A stretch of 50,328 nucleotides of DNA, taken from assembly GCA_913054335.1 (NCBI GenBank), contig CAJXHL010000003.1, forward strand, positions 1-50,328. Direction: 5' to 3'. Shown piece by piece: positions 7,715-16,690 of the stretch. The position numbers and the translations under genes are program-made. The notes under the pieces were generated by a model, which was not told the origin of the DNA, ran no database searches, and was given only the letters and a program-made list of their open reading frames with translations. Positions within the stretch are counted from its first letter, which is position 1. The number at the start of each line of letters is the position of its first letter. This stretch comes from an uncultured Gammaproteobacteria bacterium (lineage in GTDB: Bacteria > Pseudomonadota > Gammaproteobacteria > PS1 > Pseudothioglobaceae).

Positions 7715-9241
7715 ATGGCAAGAGAAAGAAGAAGACGTAGAGGCGGTGGCGAGTCAGAGAAGCCAGCAATACCAAAACCACCAGCCTATATTACGCGCAA
7801 AATTCCACATTACAGTATTCTAAGTGATGAGGATTTAAGCATTATTGAAGAAAACGCCGACACCATTCTTGAAGAAATTGGCATTGTCTTTTCTGAGGAT
7901 CAAGAGGCGCTGGATATCTTTGGCGCGGCAGGCGCCAATATTGATGGCGACCGCGTGCGCTTTCCAAGAGGTATGTGCCGTAAAATTATTCAAGATTCTG
8001 CACCGAAGGTTTTTACTCAATACGCTCGCAACCCTGAGAAAAGTGTTGTTATAGGTGGCGATAGTATGGTTTTGGTGCCAGCTTACGGCTCGCCGTTTAT
8101 TCACAATCTTGACGAAGGACGTCGTTATGCGACGATTGAAGATTTTCGTAATTTTGTCAAATTGGCGTATATGTCGGACAATCTTCACCATTCCGGTGGC
8201 ACAATTTGTGAGCCTTGCGATTTACCAGTAAACAAACGTCATTTCGATATGGTCTATAGCCATATTAAGTATTCTGATAAGCCTTTTATGGGCTCAGTGA
8301 CCGCCGCTGAACGCGCACAAGACACGGTTGATATGGCCAAGATTGTGTTTGGCGATGACTTTGTCGATCAGAACTGTGTTTTGATTAGTTTGATTAATGC
8401 CTCTTCACCGATGTCTTTTGATGACACGATGTTGGGCGCATTGAAGGTTTATGCGAGAAACAATCAAGCTTGTATTGTTACACCATTTATTGTTGCCGGT
8501 GCGATGGCACCTGTGACAGCTGCTGGCGTTGCTGCGCAAAGCTTGGCTGAAGGCATGGCGGGTATGGCATTTGCTCAATTGATACGCCCTGGTGCGCCGA
8601 TTGTTTATGGTAACTTTGTCACAGCGATGTCAATGAAATCGGGTGCGCCAACCTTTGGCACGCCAGAAGCCGCCCATATGATGAACATCTCGGGCGCGCT
8701 TGCAAGACGATTGGGTGTGCCGTTTAGAAGTGGCGGTGGTTTTAATGGTGCCAAGATGCCGGATGCACAAGCCGGTTATGAAGCGGCCAACACCATGCAA
8801 GCAACGATTAATGCCAGTGTTAATTTCAATCTGCATACCGCCGGTTGGCTTGAGGGTGGTTTGTGTATGAGTTACGAGAAGTTCATTCTAGACGTAGATC
8901 AAGCGGGCATGATGCGTGTATCGGTCGAGGGTATCGATATGAGCGAGAACGGCCAGGCAATGGATGCGATTCGTGAAGTTGGCCCTCAGTCTCATTTTTT
9001 AGGCTGCAAGCACACCGAGAAAAACTTTAAAACAGCGTTTTATATGTCGGATGTTTTGGATGACAATAGCTTTGAGCAATGGGTTGAAGACGGCTCTAGG
9101 GATACGGCAGCTATTGCCGCAGAGAAATACAAGCAAATGCTTGCCAGCTACGAGCTACCACCACTAGATCCGGCAATCGATGAAGCCTTGCTTGCATACA
9201 TCAATGAACGCAAGAGCAGTTTTGAGGATTCTAATATATAA
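7715..9241 (+). CDS. MttB-family (trimethylamine methyltransferase-like) corrinoid methyltransferase, non-pyrrolysine
   Basis: 508 residues in one uninterrupted frame, so no amber codon encodes pyrrolysine. That separates it from true trimethylamine methyltransferases and places it with the wide MttB family whose characterised non-Pyl members demethylate quaternary amines such as glycine betaine, proline betaine or carnitine. Landmarks: YITRKIPHYS near residue 24, VFSEDQEALDIFG, GGTICEPCDLPV, FMGSVTAAERA, SPMSFDDTMLGALK and LHTAGWLEGGL. The N-terminus carries an Arg-rich then Gly-rich tail (RERRRRRGGGE). ATAGGGG at 7701-7707 is the likely binding site. Last gene of the operon; the exact substrate cannot be read from sequence. 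Confidence 0.88.
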   Translation: MARERRRRRGGGESEKPAIPKPPAYITRKIPHYSILSDEDLSIIEENADTILEEIGIVFSEDQEALDIFGAAGANIDGDRVRFPRGMCRKIIQDSAPKVFTQYARNPEKSVVIGGDSMVLVPAYGSPFIHNLDEGRRYATIEDFRNFVKLAYMSDNLHHSGGTICEPCDLPVNKRHFDMVYSHIKYSDKPFMGSVTAAERAQDTVDMAKIVFGDDFVDQNCVLISLINASSPMSFDDTMLGALKVYARNNQACIVTPFIVAGAMAPVTAAGVAAQSLAEGMAGMAFAQLIRPGAPIVYGNFVTAMSMKSGAPTFGTPEAAHMMNISGALARRLGVPFRSGGGFNGAKMPDAQAGYEAANTMQATINASVNFNLHTAGWLEGGLCMSYEKFILDVDQAGMMRVSVEGIDMSENGQAMDAIREVGPQSHFLGCKHTEKNFKTAFYMSDVLDDNSFEQWVEDGSRDTAAIAAEKYKQMLASYELPPLDPAIDEALLAYINERKSSFEDSNI

Positions 9242-9291
9242 GGGCCGGGTTAAGTTATCCAGTGATTTGAATTCACGTAGGTATGAATTTT

Positions 9292-9321
9292 TTGACTATT
9301 GCTTTAGTGGAAAAATAAGAT
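9292..9321 (+). promoter_or_regulatory. possible promoter for fhs
   Basis: TTGACT at 9292-9297, then TAAGAT at 9316-9321 (18-bp spacer); GATAAT at 9319-9324 is an alternative -10. Transcription from here would give a leader of roughly 120 bases carrying the hairpin at 9347-9416. The rest of 9242-9449 is non-coding. Confidence 0.4.
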
Positions 9322-9346
9322 AATACGCGTCAGAATTTAATTTTTA

Positions 9347-9425
9347 AGAGAGGTAGAGCTCATTTTCACTGGAATTTAATAATATTCCGAGTGATGATGG
9401 GTTCTTATACCTCTCTATTTTTATT
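9347..9425 (+). promoter_or_regulatory. long leader hairpin with U-rich tail upstream of fhs
   Basis: A nested hairpin: AGAGAGGTA (9347-9355) pairs with TACCTCTCT (9408-9416); GAGCTCAT (9356-9363) pairs with ATGGGTTC (9397-9404) including two G-U pairs; TCACT (9366-9370) with AGTGA (9390-9394); GGAAT (9371-9375) with ATTCC (9384-9388). The loop is 9376-9383, with a three-base bulge at 9405-9407. T-rich sequence follows. It may terminate the methyltransferase operon, act as an attenuator or structured leader of fhs, or both. Confidence 0.6.
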
Positions 9426-9449
9426 TTTATACTATATTCAGGAGAATAC

Positions 9450-11129
9450 ATGAGCGAATATAAATCAGATATTGAGATTGCAAGAGAAGCCACTGGCGAG
9501 CATATTAATGACATTGGCGCAAAATTAAATATCAGGCAAGAGGATTTAGTACTTTTTGGTCATGATAAGGCGAAGATTTCTTGGCAAGCTATTGAGGCCG
9601 CACAAGGCAACGAAGATGGCAAGCTAATTTTGGTTACTGCGGTAACGCCAACACCAGCCGGCGAAGGTAAGACAACAACTTCAGTTGGTCTAACAGACGG
9701 CCTTAATAAAATTGGCAAGCAAGCAACAGTATGTTTGCGTGAGCCGAGCTTAGGTCCTTGTTTTGGTATGAAAGGTGGTGCTGCCGGTGGTGGTTACGCT
9801 CAAGTCATTCCAATGGAAGATATTAACCTGCACTTCACAGGTGACTTTCACGCCATCACATCTGCACACAGTTTATTGTCTGCAATGATTGATAACCACA
9901 TTTACTGGGGCAACTCACTAAACATCGATAGCAGAAAAGTTGCCTTCCGTCGTGTTGTTGATATGAACGATCGTTCACTTCGTTCAATTACTTCATCTTT
10001 AGGCGGCTCAACAAACGGCTACCCACGTGAAGACGGTTTTGATATTACCGTGGCATCAGAAGTTATGGCGATTTTCTGTCTTTCTGAAAACCTAGCAGAG
10101 CTAGAAGAAAGACTGGGCAACATCATTGTTGCTTATACGCGTGAAATGGTTCCGGTGAGAGCGAAGCAAGTCAACGCTCACCATGCGATGACAGTATTAC
10201 TTAAAGATGCTTTCAGGCCAAATATCGTACAAACATTAGAAGGTAACCCGGCGATCATTCACGGCGGTCCATTCGCTAACATTGCTCACGGTTGTAACTC
10301 AGTAATTGCCACTAAGACAGCGCTTAAAATGTCTGAATACACAGTAACAGAAGCTGGCTTCGGTGCCGACTTAGGCGCTGAAAAGTTCTTCAACATTAAG
10401 TGTCGTAAAGCAGGCTTAGCACCGGATGCGGTGGTATTGGTTGCAACGATTCGTGCGTTGAAGCACCAAGGCGGCATTGCTAAAGACCAATTAAACGTTG
10501 AGAATACAGAAGCACTACTTAAGGGTTGTGTAAACCTAGGCAGACACATTCGTAACTTAAGTCAGTTTGGCGTTCCAATCGTTGTTGCTATTAACAACTT
10601 TGTTACAGACACTGAAGCTGAATTTGAAGTGATCAGAGAGTACTGCAAGCAGTTCCATATTGACGTGAGTGTTTCAAGTCACTGGGAGCACGGTGGTGAT
10701 GGTGCGATTGACTTGGCTGAAAAAGTTGTTGCATTGGCTGAATCCGGCGCCTCTCAATTCAAGACACTTTACGACGATGAAATGCCATTGTTCGAGAAAG
10801 TTGAAACAATCGCTAAGACACTTTACCATGCCGACGAAGTATTGGCTGATAAAGTTGTTAGAGACAAGCTTGCTTGGTTCCAAAACAACGGCTTTGGTCA
10901 TTTACCAGTGTGTATCGCTAAAACACAATATTCATTCTCAACAGACCCACAATTACTAGGTGCGCCTACAGGTCACTCTATGTCAATCCGTGAAGTAAGA
11001 TTATCAGCGGGTGCGGAATTTGTGGTGGTGGTTTGTGGTGCGATTATGACAATGCCTGGTCTACCGAGATCTCCTGCGGCAGACAAGATTCATTTAGATG
11101 AAGAGGGCCTAGTACAAGGTTTATTCTAA
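9450..11129 (+). CDS. fhs: formate--tetrahydrofolate ligase
   Basis: 559 residues, full length for the family. It catalyses reversible formate + THF + ATP to 10-formyl-THF; in a methyl-oxidation route it runs backwards, yielding ATP and formate. The ATP-binding P-loop [13 protein letters not shown] is near residues 66-78, and [21 protein letters not shown] and DFHAITSAH are typical. CAGGAG at 9440-9445 is the ribosome binding site. Its stop codon abuts a repeat element that separates it from fdhD. With the formate dehydrogenase genes downstream it forms the final steps to CO2. Confidence 0.97.
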   Translation: MSEYKSDIEIAREATGEHINDIGAKLNIRQEDLVLFGHDKAKISWQAIEAAQGNEDGKLILVTAVTPTPAGEGKTTTSVGLTDGLNKIGKQATVCLREPSLGPCFGMKGGAAGGGYAQVIPMEDINLHFTGDFHAITSAHSLLSAMIDNHIYWGNSLNIDSRKVAFRRVVDMNDRSLRSITSSLGGSTNGYPREDGFDITVASEVMAIFCLSENLAELEERLGNIIVAYTREMVPVRAKQVNAHHAMTVLLKDAFRPNIVQTLEGNPAIIHGGPFANIAHGCNSVIATKTALKMSEYTVTEAGFGADLGAEKFFNIKCRKAGLAPDAVVLVATIRALKHQGGIAKDQLNVENTEALLKGCVNLGRHIRNLSQFGVPIVVAINNFVTDTEAEFEVIREYCKQFHIDVSVSSHWEHGGDGAIDLAEKVVALAESGASQFKTLYDDEMPLFEKVETIAKTLYHADEVLADKVVRDKLAWFQNNGFGHLPVCIAKTQYSFSTDPQLLGAPTGHSMSIREVRLSAGAEFVVVVCGAIMTMPGLPRSPAADKIHLDEEGLVQGLF

Positions 11130-11400
11130 GAGACCTTTGCATAAATCATTTTAAATTTGATAGTGGGTTTTTTATTATTTTACAAGGCATATTTTTAAAA
11201 GCTCTACTTGTTGTCTAGCGAAAAAAATTAACGCAGGAAAATAGTAAAAATCACCTATCCCAAAGGGCTGAGGCTAAAATATGATAAAAAGTGCAGAAAA
11301 ATTCTCATCAATAGCCAGTGCTATTAATTTTAAATTTTTACACACTTTTTATTCATTTTTATCACTCAGCAAATTTTAAAATGATTGTTGTAAAGATCTC
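11130..11400 (+). repeat. MITE-like element, copy 1
   Basis: A 271-bp non-coding element starting GAGACCTTTGCATAAATCAT and ending with the near-complement (ATGATTGTTGTAAAGATCTC). The extended ends AGAGACC and GATCTCT are flanked by CTA on both sides (11126-11128 and 11402-11404), a possible 3-bp target duplication that overlaps the fhs stop codon. The right half folds as AAAAAGTG...CACTTTTT, AAAAATT...AATTTTT and AATAGC-cagt-GCTATT. The core CCCAAAGGGCTGAGGCTAA is shared with copy 2. No ORF is present. It fills the gap between fhs and fdhD. Confidence 0.85.
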
Positions 11401-11412
11401 TCTATAAATCAT

Positions 11413-12261
11413 ATGGCTGTTAGCGATACAGTTAACTACGATATTCATAAGGTTGAGAATTCAACCATAACGAGTACGAGTGACTGTATCGCAATAGAAG
11501 AACCACTTGAGATTATCATACGATATTTCTCAAATGAGGAGTGGGTTGAGGAGCCATTAATGGTTACCATGAGAACGCCGGGCGATGATGATTCATTGGT
11601 TTTCGGTATTTTGTTTTCTGAAGGCGTCATTAATGACAAAAGCGCAATTGAAAGCATTGCGCCAAGAGGCACAAATAAAGGCCTCTACGATGTTGATAAT
11701 TCTTTGCTGGTGACACTAGGCAAGGGAAATCAACTGGATTTAAAGAATTTGCAGCGCCATTTTATGGTGAGTTCTAGCTGCGGAGTTTGTGGCAAAGGCA
11801 CGTTGAATGCGATTGAAATTGCCTACGAGCCTCAGATAGAAAAATTAACACCCCTTGTGAGCGTTGATTTGATTACAAAATTGCCTGATATATTGAGGGC
11901 AAAACAAGAACAGTTTGCCAATACTGGCGGCGTTCATGCTAGCGGTCTTATTAGTGCTAGCGGTGAGTTGCTGCATTTGGCTGAAGATGTAGGTAGGCAC
12001 AATGCGCTAGATAAGCTCATTGGCTATGTTAGGTGTAGGGATATGCTTAATCCGAGCGAACAATTTGTCATGTGTTCGGGAAGGTTGGGCTTTGATATCA
12101 TCCAAAAAACGCTGATGGCGGGAATAGGAATGATAGCTGGAATTGGGGCGCCAACCTCGTTAGCTCTAGATCTAGCACGGAAGTTTGATATTACTTTGAT
12201 TGGTTTTATCAAGAAAAACAAATATAATATTTATAATGGTGCATGGCGCATCAAAGATTAG
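11413..12261 (+). CDS. fdhD: formate dehydrogenase accessory sulfurtransferase FdhD
   Basis: 282 residues of the FdhD family, which passes sulfur to the molybdenum bis-MGD cofactor before insertion into formate dehydrogenase. The active-site loop SSSCGVCGKGTL (near residues 117-128) carries the paired Cys, and LHLAEDVGRHNALDKLIG is characteristic. It starts only 12 bp after repeat copy 1, and no Shine-Dalgarno site is visible before the ATG, so the repeat end forms its immediate upstream region. The next gene, the formate dehydrogenase beta subunit, begins 14 bp downstream. Confidence 0.95.
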   Translation: MAVSDTVNYDIHKVENSTITSTSDCIAIEEPLEIIIRYFSNEEWVEEPLMVTMRTPGDDDSLVFGILFSEGVINDKSAIESIAPRGTNKGLYDVDNSLLVTLGKGNQLDLKNLQRHFMVSSSCGVCGKGTLNAIEIAYEPQIEKLTPLVSVDLITKLPDILRAKQEQFANTGGVHASGLISASGELLHLAEDVGRHNALDKLIGYVRCRDMLNPSEQFVMCSGRLGFDIIQKTLMAGIGMIAGIGAPTSLALDLARKFDITLIGFIKKNKYNIYNGAWRIKD

Positions 12262-12275
12262 TCCTAGGAGATTAA

Positions 12276-13916
12276 ATGTCTAGAAATATCAGTTTATTGT
12301 CAGGCAAGAAAGACGACAAAAACCCATTGTTTGGTAAAATTGCAGCAAGCTCTACTGAAGTTACCGACAACCAGTTAGCTGGCGAGTACAACTTAGGTGT
12401 TTCAACTATCCACGGCGCCAAGAGTTTTTACGATTTCTTTAGTGAAGACTTCAAAAGCAAAAAAGCCTACGTTTGTACGGGCAGTGCTTGTCTTTGTCGG
12501 GGCACACAAGACGCAGTTACTGAAAAACTAGGCGCTAAATTTGGTGCTGATAATGTTGGCGAGATTGTTTGCCTGGGCAGATGTTACGAAAACAGTTCGT
12601 TCCACTATGAAGGCAAGAATTATTCTGGTGATGACATTAACAAATTAGACAGCATTATTGCTGGTGAGCACACCAGTCCAGCGTACACAATGAAGTCTTA
12701 TTCTGATACTTCATTCTTAGTCGAAGATGAGGTTTTCTCTAGCTACGACGATTTCAAAGAATTACTAGAAATTTGCTTTGCAGCAGATAAAGCAGAGTTA
12801 ATCAGCACCCTTAAAGAATCCGGCCTACGTGGTCGCGGTGGCGCAGGCTTCCCTACTGGTATGAAGTGGGAATTCTGTCAAGCACAAGAAGCGAGCGCTA
12901 AGTACGTTGTTTGTAATGCCGATGAAGGCGATCCAGGTGCATTTTCTGACAGGTATTTACTGGAAGAGCAAACGCTTAAAGTATTGTTTGGTATGGCCAT
13001 TTGTGGTTATCTAATTGGTTCAAAACAAGGCTTCCTATACATTCGCGGCGAATACCCAGAATCGATTAAAGCAACCGACGATGCGCTGGCTAAATTGCGC
13101 GAGCTCGGTTTATTGGGCGATAATATTCTAGGCACTGGTTTTGACTTTGACATGAGTGTTGTTGAAGGCCAAGGCGCCTACATTTGTGGTGAAGAAACAG
13201 CACTAATCGCCTCGATCGAAGGTCGACGCGCTGAAGTGGATGTTCGCCCTCCATTCCCAACGGTTGAAGGCTTGTACAAAAAACCAACCGTGGTCAATAA
13301 CGTTGAGAGCTTAGCCGCAGTGCCAGCCATCTTTAAGCTTGGCGGCGAGTCCTTCAAGAAAATTGGAAACGGTCGTTCGACAGGCACCAAGCTAATTTCT
13401 TTGGACGGCTACTTTAACAAGCCGGGCTTGTACGAGGTGGATATGGCCACACCAATGAGTTACATCATTGATGAAATAGGCGGCGGCTTTAACGATGACA
13501 TTAAAGTCATTCAAGTTGGCGGTCCACTGGGCGGCTGCGTCCCGATTGATATTCTGCGTACATTGACGCTAGATTTTGAGTCGTTTGATGAGGGTGGCTT
13601 CTTAATGGGTCACGCGAGCTTTGTTTGTATTCCTGAGTCATTTTCAGCGGTAGAGTATGCCAAACACCTGTTTGAATTCACTGCTCACGAGTCATGTGGC
13701 AAGTGCTTCCCATGCCGTTTGGGTGCTACTCGCGGCAAAGAAATGTTACAATCAGCGATAGAAGACAATCAAAAATTCTCAGAAGAGCTGATTCAAGATT
13801 TATTAGAGACAATGGAAGTAGGTTCATTATGCGCACTAGGCGGCGGCTTACCACTTCCTGTTAAAAACCTACTCGAGCATTGCGCTGACGAGTTTAAACC
13901 TTATATGGAGAAATAA
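12276..13916 (+). CDS. fdsB: NAD-dependent formate dehydrogenase beta subunit (NuoE-like/NuoF-like fusion)
   Basis: 546 residues. The N-terminal part has a helical LAGEYNLGVSTIHGAKSFYDFF segment then a thioredoxin-like [2Fe-2S] site C67-x4-C72...C99-x3-C103, the NuoE arrangement. Residues about 145-546 are NuoF-like: GLRGRGGAGFPTGMKW, CNADEGDPGAFSDR (FMN/NADH), and a [4Fe-4S] motif ESCGKCFPC near 473-479 with a further Cys near 517. It passes electrons from the catalytic subunit to NAD+. No separate gamma subunit (fdsG) is present nearby, and the fused NuoE domain may replace it. Preceded by CCTAGGAG; ends one base before fdsA. Confidence 0.9.
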   Translation: MSRNISLLSGKKDDKNPLFGKIAASSTEVTDNQLAGEYNLGVSTIHGAKSFYDFFSEDFKSKKAYVCTGSACLCRGTQDAVTEKLGAKFGADNVGEIVCLGRCYENSSFHYEGKNYSGDDINKLDSIIAGEHTSPAYTMKSYSDTSFLVEDEVFSSYDDFKELLEICFAADKAELISTLKESGLRGRGGAGFPTGMKWEFCQAQEASAKYVVCNADEGDPGAFSDRYLLEEQTLKVLFGMAICGYLIGSKQGFLYIRGEYPESIKATDDALAKLRELGLLGDNILGTGFDFDMSVVEGQGAYICGEETALIASIEGRRAEVDVRPPFPTVEGLYKKPTVVNNVESLAAVPAIFKLGGESFKKIGNGRSTGTKLISLDGYFNKPGLYEVDMATPMSYIIDEIGGGFNDDIKVIQVGGPLGGCVPIDILRTLTLDFESFDEGGFLMGHASFVCIPESFSAVEYAKHLFEFTAHESCGKCFPCRLGATRGKEMLQSAIEDNQKFSEELIQDLLETMEVGSLCALGGGLPLPVKNLLEHCADEFKPYMEK

Positions 13917-13917
13917 T

Positions 13918-16632
13918 ATGTCAGATAATCCACAGGGCGTATTTATTGATGGTGTTGAGTTTCCTTTCGATGACTCGAGTTCAGTTCTGGAATTTTCTAA
14001 CAGATCATTGGGTGATAAGATTATTCCAACCCTTTGTGATGATGTCAATCTAAAGCCTTATGGTGCTTGTCGAGTTTGCTCTGTAGAAATTCAGTACAAC
14101 GAAGACGGCCCTAAGAGAACAGTTGCCTCATGCCACACACCAATCAGTCCAGGTATGCGTATTTACACCAACTCTGATAGCATCAAAAAACTGCGTAGAA
14201 ACATCGTTGAATTAGTTTTAAGTGACCACCCACCCGAGTGTTTGACTTGTGAAGTGAACGGCAACTGTGAGCTGCAAGATGTGGCTGCCAGTGTTGGTGT
14301 GAGAAAAATTCGTTATGCCAAAGGCGCCAACCATATTGACCGTGAAAAAGACCTAAGCCATGCTTATATGCGTATGGACTTGTCGAAGTGTATTAACTGT
14401 TCACGTTGTGTGCGTGCTTGTGATGAAGTTCAAGGTCAATTTACATTGACGATGACAGGCCGTGGTTTTGAATCTCGTATTACGACTGATAACGACATGT
14501 TATTCGGTGATTCGTCGTGTGTTTCGTGTGGTGCTTGTGCGCAAACTTGCCCAACATCAGCGATTTCAGACGTGTTCCAATCAAAGTCCGTTGAAGCAGA
14601 TAAAACAGTGCGTACAGTTTGTGCTTACTGTGGCGTAGGCTGTAATTTAGAAGTAGCGGTTAAGAACAACGAAGTGTTATCAATTCGTGCACCGCAAGAT
14701 GCGGTTAATGCTGGCCATACATGCTTGAAAGGTCGTTATGCCTTTAAATTCTACAACCATGAAGACCGTTTAACCTCACCATTAATTCGTAAAAATGGTG
14801 AACTGGTTCCATGTTCATGGGATGAGGCATTCGGTTATATTAAAGACAAGTTTGAGTCTATAAAAGCAGAGCACGGTCCAGACGCGATTGCAGGTATTTC
14901 TTCAGCGCGTTGTACCAATGAAGAGAATTTCCTATTCCAAAAAATGATTCGACAAGTGGTTGGCACTAACAATGTTGATTGTTGTGCGCGTGTATGTCAC
15001 TCACCGACAGCTTGGGGCATGCAACAAGCCTTTGGTACCGGTGCAGGCACAAATTCAACGGCCGATATCCCATTAGCGGACTTGATGATTGTTATTGGTG
15101 CGAACCCATTAGCTGCTCACCCAGTAACGGGGGCGAAAATCAAGCAACAAGCGATGTCTGGCGCAACGTTAATCGTTGTCGACCCAGTTAAAACCGAGCT
15201 TGCTCGTATGGCTGACCATCACTTGCAGTTAAAGCCAGGTACAAATGTTGCCCTGCTCAACATGATGCAATACTTCATTGTTGAGGCCGGCCTATTGGAT
15301 CACAAATTTATTGAAGATCGCTGTGAAGGTGGCGCTGAATTTATTGAGCAAATTAAAGAACTTGACGTTGATGCAATGTCGGTAATTTGTGGTCTTGATA
15401 AAGAAGCCGTTAAAGCAGTGGCAATTGCTTATGCTAGTGCTAGCAATGCGATGGAATTCCATGGTTTAGGTGTGACTGAGCATTCACAGGGCTCACAAAC
15501 AGTGATGTTAATTGCCAACCTAGCAATGATGACGGGCAACCTAGGTCGTCCAGGTGTTGGCGTCAATCCACTGCGTGGCCAGAACAACGTGCAAGGTGCA
15601 GCTGACATGGGTTGCCAACCGCATCATGGTCCAGGTTATTTATGGATGAACCAGAAAGAAGTTCAAGAATATTACGAAGATAAATTTGGCGTTCCATCAC
15701 CAACTACCGACGGTAAGAAAATCCCTGAAATGTTTGATGGTGCCATTGATGGCTCAGTGAAGGCGCTTTGGATTTTTGCCGAAGACGTTGTGCAAACAGA
15801 TCCAAACACTCACCATGTTAAGAAGAGCATGGAGGCGTTGGATTTGCTTGTTGTGCAAGAGATCTTTATGACAGAAACATCGAAGATGGCCGATGTTGTA
15901 CTTCCTGGTACAACTTTCCTTGAGAAGAGCGGTACGTTTACCAATACTGAACGTAGAATCCAACGAGTGAATGCCGCAGTTAAGCCGCTTAAAGGCTGTA
16001 AAACTGACGGTCAAATCATTGTTGAAATGATGCGTACTCTAGGCTTTGACCAGCCAGACTATGATGCAGCCGAAGTGCTTAAAGAGATTGCTGATGTTGT
16101 TTCATTCTTTGAGGGCGTTACTTGGGAAGGTTTAGGCGCCAGCCCAATGGGTCTGCAGTGGCCAGTGAACAAGAAAGGCGAGGACACACAAATTCTACAC
16201 ATTGGCGAGTTCAAGATTGGCAAAGGCAAGTTCCATTACTACGATTGGAGAGAGTCTGAAGAGTTGGTTCAGCACAAAGACAAGTATCCGTTTATTTTGA
16301 CTACCAGTCGTGAGCTTCAGCATTACAACTGCGCAACGATGACCCGCCGTACGTCAAACGTAGAACTCTTGACAAAAGATGTGATTATGCTTAATCCGAA
16401 AGATGCAAAAGCGAAAGACCTTATTACAGGTGATCGTGCGACATTGAAATCGGATCGTGGCGAAATCACCCTTGACGTTCAAGTGACTGATCGTGTTAAG
16501 AAAGGCGTTGTTCGTACAACGTTCCACTTCCCCGAAGTGCTTATTAACGAAGTTACCAGTGCGGTAACAGACGAAGAAACCCAATGTCCTGAGTATAAGA
16601 TTGTGGCAGTGGACGTCTTAAAAGCCTCTTAA
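13918..16632 (+). CDS. fdsA: formate dehydrogenase alpha (catalytic) subunit, cysteine type
   Basis: 904 residues, molybdenum (or tungsten) bis-MGD enzyme oxidising formate to CO2. Order: [2Fe-2S] domain (C40, C51, C54, C72), His-Cys [4Fe-4S] (HPPECLTCEVNGNC), two ferredoxin clusters (CINCSRCVRAC, CVSCGACAQTC), then the Mo domain with its own [4Fe-4S] site (CAYCGVGC, GHTCLKG). The catalytic residue is Cys360, codon TGT at 14995-14997 in CARVCHSP, where selenocysteine enzymes have Sec. GATase-free, soluble, no Tat signal, so cytosolic. Last gene before a strong bidirectional terminator. Confidence 0.95.
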   Translation: MSDNPQGVFIDGVEFPFDDSSSVLEFSNRSLGDKIIPTLCDDVNLKPYGACRVCSVEIQYNEDGPKRTVASCHTPISPGMRIYTNSDSIKKLRRNIVELVLSDHPPECLTCEVNGNCELQDVAASVGVRKIRYAKGANHIDREKDLSHAYMRMDLSKCINCSRCVRACDEVQGQFTLTMTGRGFESRITTDNDMLFGDSSCVSCGACAQTCPTSAISDVFQSKSVEADKTVRTVCAYCGVGCNLEVAVKNNEVLSIRAPQDAVNAGHTCLKGRYAFKFYNHEDRLTSPLIRKNGELVPCSWDEAFGYIKDKFESIKAEHGPDAIAGISSARCTNEENFLFQKMIRQVVGTNNVDCCARVCHSPTAWGMQQAFGTGAGTNSTADIPLADLMIVIGANPLAAHPVTGAKIKQQAMSGATLIVVDPVKTELARMADHHLQLKPGTNVALLNMMQYFIVEAGLLDHKFIEDRCEGGAEFIEQIKELDVDAMSVICGLDKEAVKAVAIAYASASNAMEFHGLGVTEHSQGSQTVMLIANLAMMTGNLGRPGVGVNPLRGQNNVQGAADMGCQPHHGPGYLWMNQKEVQEYYEDKFGVPSPTTDGKKIPEMFDGAIDGSVKALWIFAEDVVQTDPNTHHVKKSMEALDLLVVQEIFMTETSKMADVVLPGTTFLEKSGTFTNTERRIQRVNAAVKPLKGCKTDGQIIVEMMRTLGFDQPDYDAAEVLKEIADVVSFFEGVTWEGLGASPMGLQWPVNKKGEDTQILHIGEFKIGKGKFHYYDWRESEELVQHKDKYPFILTTSRELQHYNCATMTRRTSNVELLTKDVIMLNPKDAKAKDLITGDRATLKSDRGEITLDVQVTDRVKKGVVRTTFHFPEVLINEVTSAVTDEETQCPEYKIVAVDVLKAS

Positions 16633-16653
16633 GGGCTTCTAAAAGAAAGACCA

Positions 16654-16680
16654 AAACAAGCCTCTATTCGAGGCTTGTTT
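16654..16680. terminator. bidirectional intrinsic terminator
   Basis: AAACAAGCCTC (16654-16664), loop TATTC, GAGGCTTGTTT (16670-16680): an 11-pair perfect stem with A-rich and T-rich flanks. It lies between the convergent fdsA and ppsA-regulator genes and can serve both strands. Confidence 0.85.
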
Positions 16681-16690
16681 ACTATTAAAT

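Noticed and set aside
7715-9241. Possible pyrrolysine-containing trimethylamine methyltransferase
   Set aside because: The frame is continuous over 508 codons without an internal TAG, so nothing supports pyrrolysine.
11130-11400. Riboswitch or small RNA gene between fhs and fdhD
   Set aside because: The same sequence recurs at two unrelated loci with inverted ends, so a mobile repeat explains it better.
12276-16632. Complex I (nuo) genes instead of formate dehydrogenase
   Set aside because: The larger protein has the bis-MGD domain with catalytic Cys360 in a formate dehydrogenase motif, and fdhD is adjacent; no other nuo genes are present.
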